64,000 bases of DNA, from the NCBI GenBank assembly GCA_000708835.1, contig DF237079.1, positions 116,787 through 180,786 of the forward strand. Direction: 5' to 3'. The stretch comes from Klebsormidium nitens (Eukaryota > Streptophyta > Klebsormidiophyceae > Klebsormidiales > Klebsormidiaceae). The notes beneath the pieces are model-generated. The model had not been told where the DNA came from. It was given only the letters and a program-made list of their open reading frames with translations, and ran no database searches. A program made the position numbers and the translations under genes. Every line of letters begins with the position of its first letter. Position 1 is the stretch's first letter. This document shows positions 52,801-64,000 of this stretch, one piece after another.

Positions 52801-54790
52801 AAATTAGTGGCACGTGTCTACTCTCCACCCTTTGAAAAAAGGCAGACTCCCAAGATTACAGGATGTGAGTAGAACGGTGGACAGGCGCTCACGTGAGCGG
52901 CGAGGTGAGATTGGGAAGCACCAGCTGCACGTCGGGGGTCACGAAGTTTGCGACCGCTAGGAAGTTGCCACCTGTCAGCGCCGCGACGAGCTTATCATTC
53001 TCTGCCTTGATAGCCTGGTACGCCGTCAGAGTGGCGTTGGTTGGGGTAACTGCAGAGGAATATAGACAAGCTTATTGACCTTGTGAGAATAGCATGTTAA
53101 GGATCAATAACCAGGTGGTTAGCAATAACCCCGTTTCGGCAGCAGGGTCTCGAACATACTAGGGAAAGGGCATCGATGAGCTGGGGAAGGCGCCACGGCG
53201 GCGCGCAATTGGGAACAGCGGCTTGCAATTGCAACACGGCAAAGGGCTGCTGCTCGTGGTTCACCTTGAACCAGATGCATCAACTTCACACGATCTTGAC
53301 GTATTACTTCAAACAGAAGAGTCGTGCGAACATGGGGCTTGTTTGCGCAAGGGACCAGTTCCCTCAAACTCAGATGAACATGACTACCTGCCTCCTAATT
53401 TCTTGATTTCTCTTCCCAAAGCCCAAATTAGCAATCTTGCTTTGCCCCAGAAGACTCGTAGAGTCAGTTTTTTGACCGCTTCGTATCTCGGTGGTACTCT
53501 GTACTAGAAACGCTGAGAGTTCGTGAAACAAGCTGCTGCCTTGACATAAGCCATCGGTCGTTGAACACGCTACTTTTGACAGTGCAGCAAAGGGCCTGAG
53601 AGATGTTCACCTTGACATGTCCCTAAACTGGCAATGTCGGGAAGTATTGGCAGGGACGTACTGCTGGGGACACAGCTGCAAGAAAGCAGGAACACTGCTC
53701 TTGATTATATTAAAAAGGATGCGATGGTAAGAGATCTTTCAGTGTTCTTTGTGCAGAACAACAAGAACTTTCACAACTCCAAGGGCAGTGCCCTGGACCT
53801 GAAGCAGAAGCGACTAGACTGGAAAAGGTGGTGCAGCGCCCTGAGTGGAAATGCCCCACAAAATAACAACAACAACTGTGAAGAAGCCAGAAAAAGAACA
53901 AGGAGCAAGACGTGCGTGGTGTGACTACATTCTAAGTATTGCTGCAAAGTGCATAATGAAATCTGAAGAGGAGAAGGGTGTCTCTATGCAGGTGAAAGTA
54001 CAAATCTCTTGTTTCTTTTAAATTAAGGACACAAAGTGGTGTAGTGCCCTGCAAACAACCTCTCAGGAGGCTAGCAACTAGAGAGGCTTGGACATGGTTC
54101 TACACTTGGTCCACGTCTGTTCGTTAGGAAGAAAGTTGATGGTGTAAGAACTTCCTTGCACAACTCCGCTGTCTAATGAAGGACACTGCCTCAAAACCGA
54201 CATGGTTTAACCGTCATGGAGAGAATCACGTCGGGAAGATAAAAGGGGAAAGTACTGAGACAAGGTCTCTAGTTGGTGATGCGCACGTGAGTCCACTCGC
54301 ACAAGTGATGGGGAGAATGTTGCCCCCTGAGCGGCACTCCTCTCCTTGCCCGACCACTGTTTGTCCTGCAGTAAGAAGAGGTGACAAAAGAAGTTCAAGT
54401 GCGCTCCACCAGTGCAGAGGCCCTCCTCAAATGAGAGTAATTAGCTATAACTGAGGGGAGTACCTCTTGTCTAAATTGCAACTTTTTGCTCTAAGCTCTA
54501 CTAAATGCACGGGGGCAAAAAATTCCAAGGGCGAACACTGTTGACCAGTCCGCATTGTCAATTACTGACTTTACCTTCACAAATGCACAAGGAAATGACA
54601 GCTACTTGAGGGGAGAATTGTAGGTTCAAGCAAGAAAGGAGAGGCACATGATGTTCTTCTAGTCCAAGTACGTCAGCATTTTTACGCACGCAGGGAATAT
54701 GGCAAGCGTGACGTGAGTGAAAAACTGAACCTCACCGTTCACCCCAGCTGCAAGCAGCAGGAAGGCAAGGGAGACTGCCCAGGCCGCCAT
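49805..54790 (-). CDS. secreted, densely N-glycosylated protein of unknown family
   Basis: There are six exons on the minus strand: 54790-54736, 53049-52893, 52377-52230, 51670-51315, 50406-50253 and 49963-49805, giving 342 aa in continuous phase. Residues 1-19 (MAAWAVSLAFLLLAAGVNG) are a clear signal peptide. The mature part holds about 15 N-x-S/T sequons (NAT, NLT, NNS, NTT, NVT, NAS, NST, NGS, NFS, NNT, NGT and others). There are two proline-rich turns, LPGPAP and VGPPGPAP, of a kind that can be hydroxylated and O-glycosylated as in arabinogalactan proteins. There is no transmembrane segment after the signal and no GPI-type hydrophobic tail, so secretion to the cell wall or mucilage is inferred. 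I do not recognise the family, and no enzyme motif is visible. Intron 1 is long (1,686 bp). Intron 3 has duplicated donors. Confidence 0.8.
52115..52235 (-). repeat. tandem copies of a donor boundary in intron 3 of the secreted glycoprotein gene
   Basis: On the minus strand the true donor gtgagcacatgcaacctgcc (starting 52229) is followed downstream by gtaagcgcatgcaatttgcc (starting 52182) and gtaagcgcatgaaattttgc (starting 52131). Spacings are 47 and 51 bp. The sequence before each resembles the end of exon 3 (GCTGGTCAG; then aatgctggtatt; then tcgctgttatc). Confidence 0.85.
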
Positions 54791-55310
54791 GGTGAGTCCG
54801 TCTGTGGATTCCTCTGGGTTTAGGCGCCTCTGCAGCTGAGCAGAATGACAATTAGAGCTTTTTGGGGCACCTGTTCCAACTTTCAAGGTCATGCAGGGCA
54901 CCAAACTTCGGCCACCGTGGCAGCCACGTGGGAATGGGTTTGCGTTACCTACCAGTGATTGACGACGTATGGAAGCACAATACCGGTTATCAGGCCCAGG
55001 GACTCCGTAGAGTTGGTACGTCAGGTGAAATTGAGTCCGAGTCGGGACTCGGGAGTCGGAAACCGGGCATAGTGTGCTGCATATGCTATGTACCCAAATC
55101 TACGCGCGCGGCATTTGCGGAAAAGAATGATGGCGCGCTAAAGAGAGCTTCATGCGCACCATTCAATCTCAAACTTAAAGCAAGAAGGTCCATTGTCGCC
55201 CTGAGACACGGCATTTCGCAGGCTCGGAATGTTTTGATGGAGAGCTAGCTAGCCATCTTCCTCCGTGCAGGCGGGCCGCTTCAACGGTCTGGAGATAAAT
55301 CTGGGCCAAG
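54791..55310. promoter_or_regulatory. shared divergent 5' region (secreted glycoprotein / MRD1)
   Basis: There are 520 bp between start codons facing away from each other. An acceptor-like tccgtgcag at 55262-55270 precedes the MRD1 start and suggests a 5' UTR intron in that gene. No TATA box was recognised. Confidence 0.45.
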
Positions 55311-58300
55311 ATGTCTATGTAAGTGACGTCTCGCTGCGCAGCTCTCCCGCTCCTTTATGGTGTTTGCAACCATCTCCAGAAGAAGCATCTTCAACCTCAA
55401 CCTTTACCCTCTCCTTTGAAGCCCACCGTTCTTTACACCACCTTACACACCGTGCTCTGCCCGTGTGCAGGACCAGAATTTGTGTCAAGAACCTGCCCAA
55501 GTATCTCACGGAGGAGCGCTTCCGCGAGCACTTTGCGGCCAAGGGGGAGGTGACCGACGCTCGGATCGTGCGGACAAGGTCAGCAACAAACCTGAACTTT
55601 CAGGCTGGCCACCACTATGACATCAGCGCGTGACAGCAGCATCTTGAATAGCTGAGTAGTGGCATGGTAACTTCTTTGATATATATTAGAGAGTGGTGGT
55701 GCAAAAATGTTTCGTCGATTTATCACCCCTGAACAGATTTTGGATACAGTTAGACTGCTGAGTTGTGGCATTGTGACATAGTAACTTTTCTGATGTTTAT
55801 TAGCGTGTGGTGGTGCGAAAATGATGTATCAGATATATCATCTTTTGATATATTTACCCCTGAAAAAGGTTTGGGATACAGTTCGGGCACTCAATGGTGT
55901 CCTCACCTGTCTGTCTCGGCAGCGATGGCTACTCCAGGCAGTTTGGGTTCATCGGGTACAAGACTGAGGACGAAGCGTTTGAGGCGTCCAAGTATTTCAA
56001 CCGCTCCTTCATTGACACTTGTCGCCTCCAGGTCGAGGTGAGCAAGTCCTGTTCTTCTCGACGAACCCCTATCATAATGGGAGGACTTTTGAGTTGACTT
56101 TTGAGTTGTACAATCATGAAGGAAGTTGGCTGTGCAAGGTTACACTAGCTTCAGGGCACGAGCTATTTGGTGGTGGGACTTGATGGGTCATTGCGAAGCT
56201 GTCACCCCTTATGATTCATTCATCCGATAGATTTGCTTTCAACTGCGTGGAGTGATCATGATTTTGGCTTGCCCGGAAGGCGTTTTATCTGCTGCTACGG
56301 GTCATTCCAAAGGCCCCACAGTGTTCAAGCAACTCAATGCATGGTTCAAGGCCAATTTGGTCCAAAAGTTTCTTCTAAACTGAACCAACCCGTCCCCTGT
56401 CGCATCTCAACATGACCACTGCATGCTGCTTGGAGCGCCGATCACATCACAAGTGGAAGTTTGATGTAGCGTACTCATCTTGTGTCTTAGCACATTCCTA
56501 ATCATGATGGGTCTCCTCTTCTGCTCTCAGATTGCGCGCCCGATTGGTGATTCTGGCATCCCCCGCCCCTGGAGCCGTCACTCCCAGGGCAGCACCGCCT
56601 TTGTGAAGTCCCACCCAGAAGCCGCGGAGCCAACTCAAGAGGGGGGGGCAAAGGGCAGGAAAAAGGGGCCCCCTAAGGAGGGAGAGGACGAGGAAAATGA
56701 CCCGGCACTGAAAGAGTTTTTGGAGGTTATGCAACCGCGAAGGAAGACGAAGCTGTGGGCGAATGACACGGCGGTAGGGACGACGGAAGTGCAAAAGGGG
56801 AAGTCGGTGGAGTCGAAAGCTGCGAAGGGAGAGAATGGGGGAAAGAAAGGAAGGCGGGATGAGCCTGGGGAGGATGCTTTTGAGAGCGACAGTGGAGACG
56901 AGAGCGATCTGTATGAGGATGCGCCGGGGCTGGCTTCAGAAAGGGGTGGAAGGAAGGGGGCAGAAGCTAGTGATGAGGGGTCTGATTCTGAAGCAGACGA
57001 GGGGGGGCCCAGTAAGGAAGTCGACGCACTGAATGATAGTGACTATCTGAAGAGCAGGGTCAAGGCTGATTGGAGTGACGAGTCAGATGTGGAAGAAGGA
57101 AATGGTTCAGATGAAGGAAGCGGTTCTGAACCCGAAACCGATTCAGACGAGGAAGATGCAGATAAAGATCGCAGGAAACGGAGTCAAGGCGCGGGTTCGT
57201 CGGGCGAGAAAGCACGCGCAGCGGGGCATGTGGGAACTCTGTCTAAGGACGGCGAGTCCGATTCAGACGGGGACGAAGAAACGGAAACGGCCGCAAATGG
57301 GGGGGACGAAACGCTGCCTGGGCCACCCCCCGGGGCGCCCCCCAGGGCCCCCACCCAAGTGGACGCAGAACAAGAAGAGGGGGTGTCCGAAACGGGGCGG
57401 TTGTTCGTCCGAAACTTGGCGTACACTGCAACCGAAGACGATCTTACGGAGCTGTTCAAGCAGTATGGGGAGCTGAGCGAGGTGCATTTGGTGGTTGATA
57501 AGGAGACGAAGAAGTCCAAGGGGTTCGCTTATGTGCTGTATATGCTGCCGGAGGACGCGGTGGCGGCAATGGAAAGCCTGGACCGCTCAATCTTCCAGGT
57601 GAGAGGGTTGGCTTGCTGATCTACTTTTGGCTACTCGTTTTGCCCCGCTTTTGGATCGGCGATGGGACACAAAGTCCCAGACCTTTGCGAAACAGTCGCC
57701 TGTAAGCAGTGTATGTCAAGAGGCGGGGTGTTTGGACTGATTTGCGATCTCGGCTTTGCAAACGGCCGAGTGTGCGAGCTTAGTAGGCAATACGACGGAC
57801 CTTGTATGGAAGCTTTCGCTGGCTGGTATTCGCTGTTCTGTTTTGGCACACTGACGATCCTGAAATACGGGTCCATTGTAGCCAAACTTCAAGGGTCAAG
57901 ATCCAAACCGGGTAGGTCATCTTTCTCGGTTTCGCCAAATGGACATGTTTGTTGCCTTTCTCTATTTCCCCCTCTTCTCTAGAACCCTGAACTCTCGTCC
58001 CCATGAGCCCTATATCAAACTTTTACTCTTGTTATTTCGCAGGGGCGTCTTCTGCACATTCTGCCCGCCCGCCGGCCCCCCTCCCTCCCCGACAGCCAAA
58101 ACGAACCCCCCAAACTGGGACCGGGCAAGAGCAAGGTGCAAGCGGAGAGGGAGGAGCAGAAGAAAGCAAACGAGGCGGCTGGAGACACCAGGGCCTGGAA
58201 CAGCCTCTTCATGAATGCGAATACGGTGAGTAATAGTTGCACTTTATAGGAGCTCTGTGGGAAGGTTCATGGGGTTTAAAAACTAGGGAGCGCTTTGAAA

Positions 58301-61300
58301 GAGCAAGCGAGCTGTCGAAGTTGGTAGGAACGGTACCTCAGTCTGGAAAAGGTAGGGGCGTCTCTAGTCTGAACCAGAATGGAGTCGTTGGGCCTTCCAA
58401 GACAGCATTTGAGTGCTGATTGCCGTCAAGACTCCAGCGAGCGACGGTCACATTTTTTGAACAATCTGGAAGAGACAAGAATGCCATAACGTTGTTGGTC
58501 GTCCGGTCAATTGACCGAGTCATTTAGCTGCGTTTAGTCTTCTGGGACGTTATGAAAAGCTCTTGGACAACCTGAGGTCGTGACGCTCTTGGGCGACTAC
58601 GAATCCCAAGTACACGCCCCGAACAGGTTCTAACAATCGGTAGTCCCCGACAGCTTTTAACAGATTGCAGTCTGCGCAGTTTTGAAGGTTCTGGAGCAAC
58701 CGTAAGCCTTTCTGGCACTGGGCAATAATCAATCACGTCTTCACAACCCACATTCATGTTCGGAGGAGGACGTTTTTGGGGATCATCCGACAAGAGCGGA
58801 CGCTTTCGGACGGGTCGCGGAGGGCATTGCTATGCGGTGGGGCATATCAAAAAGCGACCTTCAGGGTTTGAACACTGATTAACGATCAGGCCCCTCTTTT
58901 AAAACAAGCAGCTTAGAATGGGTATATTCGGACGCCTTCTTGGAAGGAGAACCCCTTGGGTCAAAGTCTAACTAGAGCGGACGTTTTTTAACAGGTGGCG
59001 GAGGGCATCGCTCAGCGCTACGGCGTTTCCAAGAGCGAGCTGCTGAGCCCCGAGGCGGGCGACCTGGCCGTCCGAATGGCGCTCGGAGAAACGCACATCA
59101 TTGCGGAGACGAAGAAAGCGCTTGAAGAGCAGGGGGTCGATGTGGGGGTGCTGGAAAGGTGAGTACCGCGGACAACCGTTGGCGCATTTTGTTTCACGGA
59201 CCAATTTTCGTACGTTGTGTTGGCTCAGAGGGTTTGCGAGGACCAGCAGTGTCCGCTAATTTTGTCTCTGTTTACTTGTCGGTTCTACATGAGTCGCCGG
59301 AGATGCAGACTGAGGCTTGGGTCAGCTTGTTCGCTTGGAGGCTTGTCGGCCGCCTCTTGAAACGCATGGCCGTTGACCTACGGCGTGTCGGTCTTACGCG
59401 CGCTTCCACTCTCTGACGGCGGAAAAGTTGAAGCTTTCTTGAACAGCTTGAGCTTTCGTATGCATTCTTTGGTTGATTGTGATGAACTTCAGTGCGAGCA
59501 CACACTGGCTGGTCACTGATCAGCTAGCCGCATCGCATGCCAGTATGCGCTTCGTTTGTCTGCCAACTTATGTTCCTTATGTCGCGTGCGGACGAAAACT
59601 GCTGTGATCTTGAAAACGTTGTCGTGGGACATGTCCCACACGGCGACCAGATGCCAGGAATCTGGGTTTTGTAGTCGCTCGCAAAAGCCACGTGGGCTGA
59701 TTCGCAGCGATGGGCAGTCGATGCAAGCTGTTAAGATGTCGCCGCGGACCACATGGAAGTAGACGCACTCTTTAAATAGACTGATGTATTCCTCTAAAGT
59801 CTCATTTCTCCTCCGCGCAGGATGGCCACGGCTAAAGGCGAGGCCGCCCCCAAGCGCAGCGCCCACGTGCTCCTCGTCAAGAACCTGCCCTTCTCCACGA
59901 CGGACGAGGAGATCGAGCAGCTTTTTGAGCGCTTTGGGAGCCTCGGGCGGGTCGTTTTACCGCCCACCAAAACTGTGGCGCTCGTCGAGTTCCTGGAAGC
60001 TGCAGAGGGGAGAAAGGCTTTTAAGGGGCTGGCATACAAGCGCTTCAAGTGAGTGGACGTTGAATGTCTTGTCTTTCTCTTGTTTCGTCGCCCGCTTTTC
60101 TGCCTCCAAAAGCAGAAAGGGCCTCCTGCTTTTGGAGGCCCTTTCTTGTATTTGCGGTCTCCCTTTGTCATTTTCCTATTCCCCGCGCTTAGGCTGTAAG
60201 GAGGAAAAAGGTAAAGTGCTCTAGAGCTTCGATTGTGACAATCATCTGACGACTGCTTTTACGGAGGGTTAAAGAGTGTCTTGGGAAAGTACACGGTCGC
60301 GGTTTGGGTTCCTTGTCCAGTTTTGACACAGTTTCTTTTGCAAGTCATTGGTCCCTGCACGATACAAGATTCTGACCCCCACAACAATCAGGTGGTTACC
60401 CTCGCTGATCGTCCCTGGACGGCAACAGCTATAGGCATGCTTTATAATATGAGACTCAGACGTATCATGCCCCGTTCATGTCGCTTGAAAGACGGCCTGT
60501 AAGAACCTTGCAGCATATTGGATCTGATTCCTCATGTTGTACCAATTCACTGAAGTGACGTCTATTCTCACAACTGCTGATGTCATCGTCCCTGCAGGCA
60601 CGTGCCCTTGTATCTAGAGTGGGCGCCTGAGGGAATCCTGTCAGGAGACAGCGGCGCAGCACGAGACGCGGCTGAGAAGCGGAAGGGAAAAACGGACGGT
60701 CCGAGAGCGGTCAATGGAGGGACAAAGGTTGGGGCGGAGAAAGCGGAGGTGGCAAAGGTTTTGCCAGAGGACGAGGAGGCGATGGACGAGCAGGTGAGGA
60801 GCCCGAGATGGAGGAAGTCAAGAAGAGTGTTAATGAAGTCTGTTTCCGAGAGGAAGTTACACGGTCAAAGGGGTCGCCAACCCTAGCAACTTGGTGTACC
60901 AATTGTCTAATCTTCGTTGGATTGTGTAGCGTTCTTGTCTTATCTGCTTTGGATGTTGTTTTGCGGCTTTATCCTATCTGCTTCAGAAGGTTGTCCGCGC
61001 GTCCCTAGTTGAAGCGCAATTTGCAAAGCTTAAGCAGATTGGAAGGTCTTCCAACCAGTTCTCTTTCCGACACATGCATTGGACGACGTTCACTTGCCCT
61101 CGGCGAGTAGTGCTTTGGGAAGGGAAGCTTTTAAAGAGAACTTACAAGCGATCAGCTGGTCCTCTTGACTGCCTCTATCTTTCCTTCGTACTTGCAATCG
61201 ATGATGCTTGTTCAGTGAACGCCTGCGGAACGTCCTGATGAAATCATCCAACAGGCTGCTGAGCGATCGGCCAGATACCTCGGGAATGCTTTCACCCTTA

Positions 61301-64000
61301 CTCCTCAGACGTTTTGGGTGCACGTCAACACTGCAACGGAAGACTTGTGAGGTTTTACCACTTCACGGCAACCATCTAACGAATGTTTCCTCTTCTCCTC
61401 AGACCCACTCGGTATTCGTCAAGAATTTGGCTTTCAGCACCACGGAAGCGGCGCTCAAGAAGCACTTCTCCAAGGCGGACGGCCTGCGCAGCGTCCTGGT
61501 GAAAATGCGCCCGGCCAAGAACGGCAAGGCGCTCTCCATGGGCTTCGGCTTTGCGGAGTTCGCTTCGGCGGAGGCGGCGCGGAAAGCGATCCAGGAAATG
61601 CAGGTGGGGGGTGCCACGTGGATCTTGCGTCACTTGATCTGGTGGTTTATGTCTTCGTTGTCCCTTCCAGATTTTCGTGTTTCCTTTTTTCCCCCATAGA
61701 AAATAATGAACGTCTTTTTCCGCGTAAATCCACCCAGTGCAGGAACTCTTTGGGTCTATTACTCGGTCCTTAACTGTCTTGCATGCGAGTTTGTTCGCAA
61801 TAGTGCTTTGTTGGCAAAAGGATGATGTGTTGGCAGCTTGCATGCTTCATAGTGCTCGTCGGCCAGGTTGGTAGTGATTTGCTCAGGAGAGTGCGCAAAA
61901 TCTCTCAAAGCATTTCTTAAGACATTTTCCGGGACTACAGGTTTGGAAATAAAGGTTTTGACCGCTGTTCTTCGATCGTTTGCAAGTCGCGCAGCAGTAA
62001 TCTGCCGCCGCAGATTCGGCTGCGAGCAGCAGGAAGGCAACTGGCGTCACTCTCCAACGTTCAAGATTGTCTTCCTTTACTTGGTTGATCTTTCTTGGCT
62101 GGATGTCAAGAGCCTTTGTCTCCTCATCAGAGCTCCATAAAGCTGTCGTTTGTGTCGAAGGGTTCCAAAGAGTCGACGTTCCGAGAGATCCCAACAAAGA
62201 AGGGAGGCTAGCAAGTGTGCTTACCCAGCTTTTGACACTACCTTGCAGGGGTCGCTGCTAGATGGTCACGCGCTGGTCTTGCAGCTAAGCCACAAGAAAG
62301 CTGGTGTCAAGGAGGGGGCCGACAAGAAAGAATCCAAGAAGACGAAGGCGAGCTCGACAAAGATTATCGTACGGAATGTGGTGAGTACCCTAGACGTTGC
62401 GATTTCAACGTCCCCATTCAATTCAAGAAAGCCATCTTGTTGGGTTAGCCCATTGAATGATCTGATTGCGTCCTTGTTGAAGTTTTTTGAGACGATTTGG
62501 AAAATTACTGTGAGCCCAAGACAGGTAGGGAGTTGAAAGTACTCGTAGATGCAACCCGCGTGCAACAATCGCAACCAAGGAATCAGTAACCCTATTCTGC
62601 AGCCCGGCAGTTGAAGGCAAAATCACAACTTAACCATTGCCACTTTACTTGTCGTCTGACAACATACCTTTTCTGCTTGTCACCACTTTGTTACGTCAAA
62701 CCCGATCTTTCTGCTGACTTTATATCCTGCCCCTCCATCACGTCCTTGCACTTCTCCGTCGCCTTAAGCCAGGCGTTCGGAGGCGACCAAGTGTAACGTC
62801 AGAATCCGATCTTTTTACTCACTCCATATCATGCGGCGTCTCCTTGCACTTCCCCTCAACCCAGTCCCTAACCTGTCTCCTTAATCCAGGCGTTCGAGGC
62901 GACCAAGAAGGACGTGCGGCAGCTGTTCAGCCCGTTCGGCCAGATCAAGAGCCTGCGCCTGCCCAAAAAGTTCGACGGCAGCCACCGCGGTTTTGCCTTC
63001 GTCGAATTCGTGACCAAGCAAGAGGCGCAGAATGCGTTCGATGCGGTGCGGGATACGCATCTGTACGGGCGCCATCTGGTGAGGCTTGCGTCTCGTGCCT
63101 TTGGCTTTCTTTGAATTGGAGACCCAACACGGGCCTGTTGCGGCGACTTCAGAGCTGCAACTCTGGCGCCAAGCAATCCCTGAGCTTATACACTGCTAAG
63201 GAGCTGGTTGGAGAAGAGAAGAGCTGATGGATTGCCTTGAATTGGTGCTGCCTCAAACCTTGTAAGCTTGTAACGAGGACTTTTGCGTGGAGAAACCAGG
63301 AAAACTGTAGCGCGGCCGGATATGACAGTCCTTCCATGTTTCCGTGGTCGCTAGTGCAGTATTTGCGCCTTTGTGAAGTTGCAAAGATAACTGGTCGTGA
63401 AGGAGTCCTTTCATGACCAGGATGCGACAATGTTCGACAAGGGATAACAAGCCCTTGACTTGACTTTGAATCTTTCTGTCTGGCCATCTAAACAATCCGG
63501 TTTTCTGATCGTTCTCTTAGAAAATGACTGGAGGTTTGGGGCCGCTGCTTCATTGACAGCAATTTTTCCTACTGTCGTGTTCTACAGCTATGGAGTTGGC
63601 GACTGGCTTCGTGACTGCATGTAGCTTTCCCGTTCCTGCTGACTCCTGGACTACGGATCTTACGGCCTACTGATCGTCAATAACCCACGGCCCTAACCTT
63701 TCTGTTTCTTTCAAGCCGACCCCAACCTTTCTCGCCTCCTCTTCCTTCTTGACGTCCCCGAGGTGCACATTCTCAAACCCAATGCCGCTATGATTCTCGG
63801 CACCGATACTTGCGGCTGTGTCCAACCGAGGTTGTTGCATTTTTTATAAGCACGAGATGCTGACGACATCGGTCCACGTGGCAGGTATTGGAGCAAGCCA
63901 AGGAAGGGGAGGGCCTCGAAGAGCTGCGAGCGCGCACTGCCGCCCAGTTCAGGGACGGGAGCGACCAGGGGCGCCCGTCAAAGAAGATCAAATTGTCGGA
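55311..64000 (+). CDS. MRD1: MRD1/RBM19 multi-RRM ribosome-biogenesis protein (3' partial)
   Basis: Twelve exons are visible: 55311-55318, 55471-55578, 55923-56037, 56531-57598, 58043-58225, 58995-59158, 59821-60048, 60598-60793, 61403-61603, 62249-62380, 62890-63078 and 63885->64000. They give 902 aa up to the edge. There are five RNA-recognition motifs. Their RNP2/RNP1 pairs are [15 protein letters not shown] (from 6), [16 protein letters not shown] (about 366-440), [14 protein letters not shown] (about 561-635), [16 protein letters not shown] (691-757) and [14 protein letters not shown] (about 794-864). The last exon, [20 protein letters not shown], is the family's C-terminal signature, so only a few residues are missing. 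Residues 95-360 are an acidic, Ser-rich linker. MRD1/RBM19 act in the nucleolar 90S pre-ribosome and are needed for early 18S rRNA cleavages. Exon 1 is only 8 nt (ATGTCTAT), with the initiator inferred from the join to the first RRM. Confidence 0.94.
55652..55890 (+). repeat. diverged tandem duplication inside MRD1 intron 2
   Basis: Units starting ctgagtagtggcat (55652) and ctgagttgtggcat (55758) align through agtggtggtgcaaaaatg / tgtggtggtgcgaaaatg, then through accccTGAA and ggatacagtt. The spacing is about 106 bp at the start, and the second unit carries small insertions. The unit lies wholly inside the intron. Confidence 0.85.
58794..58862 (+). repeat. decayed copy of MRD1 exon 6 start
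   Basis: The stretch gagcggacg…gtcgcggagggcattgct at 58794 onward aligns with gagcggacg…gtggcggagggcatcgct at 58975 onward, where exon 6 begins at 58995. The spacing is 181 bp. The copied acceptor AG has become GG, so this copy cannot be used as a splice site. Confidence 0.85.
60102..60145 (+). other. overlapping perfect hairpins in MRD1 intron 7
   Basis: Two perfect stems share bases and cannot form together. One pairs 60102-60115 (gcctccaaaagcag) with 60126-60139 (10-nt loop). The other pairs 60115-60126 (gaaagggcctcc) with 60134-60145 (7-nt loop). The structure begins 54 nt after the exon 7 donor. Confidence 0.85.
62694..62795 (+). repeat. decayed copy of the acceptor region and start of MRD1 exon 11
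   Basis: A unit beginning acgtcaaacccgatcttt at 62694 is repeated as acgtcagaatccgatcttt at 62796. The first ends in aagccag|gcgttcggaggcgaccaa with the exon-like part from 62773. The functional acceptor aatccag|gcgttcgaggcgaccaa begins exon 11 at 62890, 117 bp later. Reading from the decoy gives AFGGDQV followed by TAA. Confidence 0.92.

Noticed and set aside
53634..53924. 96-codon plus-strand frame within intron 1 of the secreted glycoprotein gene
   Set aside because: It begins with ATG but shows no domain, contains an Asn run and a Lys/Arg-rich end, and has no convincing promoter or splice partners. It could be a fragment of an old element, but I cannot support it as a gene.
59359..59400. 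Possible echo of MRD1 exon 7 start (gcatggccgttgac…) in intron 6
   Set aside because: Short and patchy similarity to ggatggccacggct only. It is not convincing without a scored alignment.

Overview
The window is nuclear DNA of a green plant-lineage eukaryote, most likely a streptophyte alga or an early-diverging land plant. Three observations support this. The genes are intron-rich with GC-rich exons. There is an HD-Zip class II homeodomain protein with the CPSCE motif, a RETICULATA-related protein, a SWEETIE/HEATR5 protein and a nuclear copy of the plastid gene ycf23 with a transit-type leader. There is also a flagellar dynein-regulatory-complex subunit (DRC8/EFCAB2-like), which implies motile cells. 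Klebsormidium-type charophytes would fit, but the sequence alone does not prove the species.

Layout from left to right: 1-853 (+) 3' end of a RETICULATA-related gene; 2028-6275 (-) nuclear ycf23/DUF561 gene, 9 exons; 6912-16215 (+) acetolactate-synthase-like thiamine-diphosphate enzyme of bacterial type, 15 exons; 16216-19129 gene-poor, with a probable decayed coding remnant on the minus strand; 19130-22444 (+) HD-Zip II transcription factor, 4 exons; 24469-24744 (-) small two-helix membrane protein; 25231-31350 (+) class III alcohol dehydrogenase / S-nitrosoglutathione reductase, 13 exons; 32463-34388 (-) MYND zinc-finger protein, 2 exons; 35372-37292 (-) DRC8-like EF-hand protein, 5 exons; 38217-48892 (+) SWEETIE/HEATR5 protein of about 2,528 aa, 8 exons; 49805-54790 (-) secreted, heavily N-glycosylated protein, 6 exons; 55311->64000 (+) MRD1/RBM19 ribosome-biogenesis protein, 12 exons visible, running off the right edge. 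All exon chains were built by hand, keeping reading phase and family similarity across every junction. The genes are unrelated housekeeping and regulatory genes rather than a pathway cluster. Four neighbouring pairs are divergent and share short 5' regions.

The most unusual signal is structural. In four genes, decayed tandem copies of a splice boundary lie in the intron beside the functional boundary. Six cases carry intron end plus exon start: introns 3, 8 and 10 of the ALS-like gene, intron 7 of HEATR5, and introns 5 and 10 of MRD1. One case carries exon end plus intron start: intron 3 of the secreted glycoprotein gene. Copy spacing runs from about 47 to 181 bp. Where the copied acceptor is still intact, using it would bring an early stop or a frameshift. 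I call these splice-edge echoes. Two GC-AG introns in different genes share the same donor context, AAG|GCAAGC. I saw no tRNA, rRNA, CRISPR array or intact transposon.
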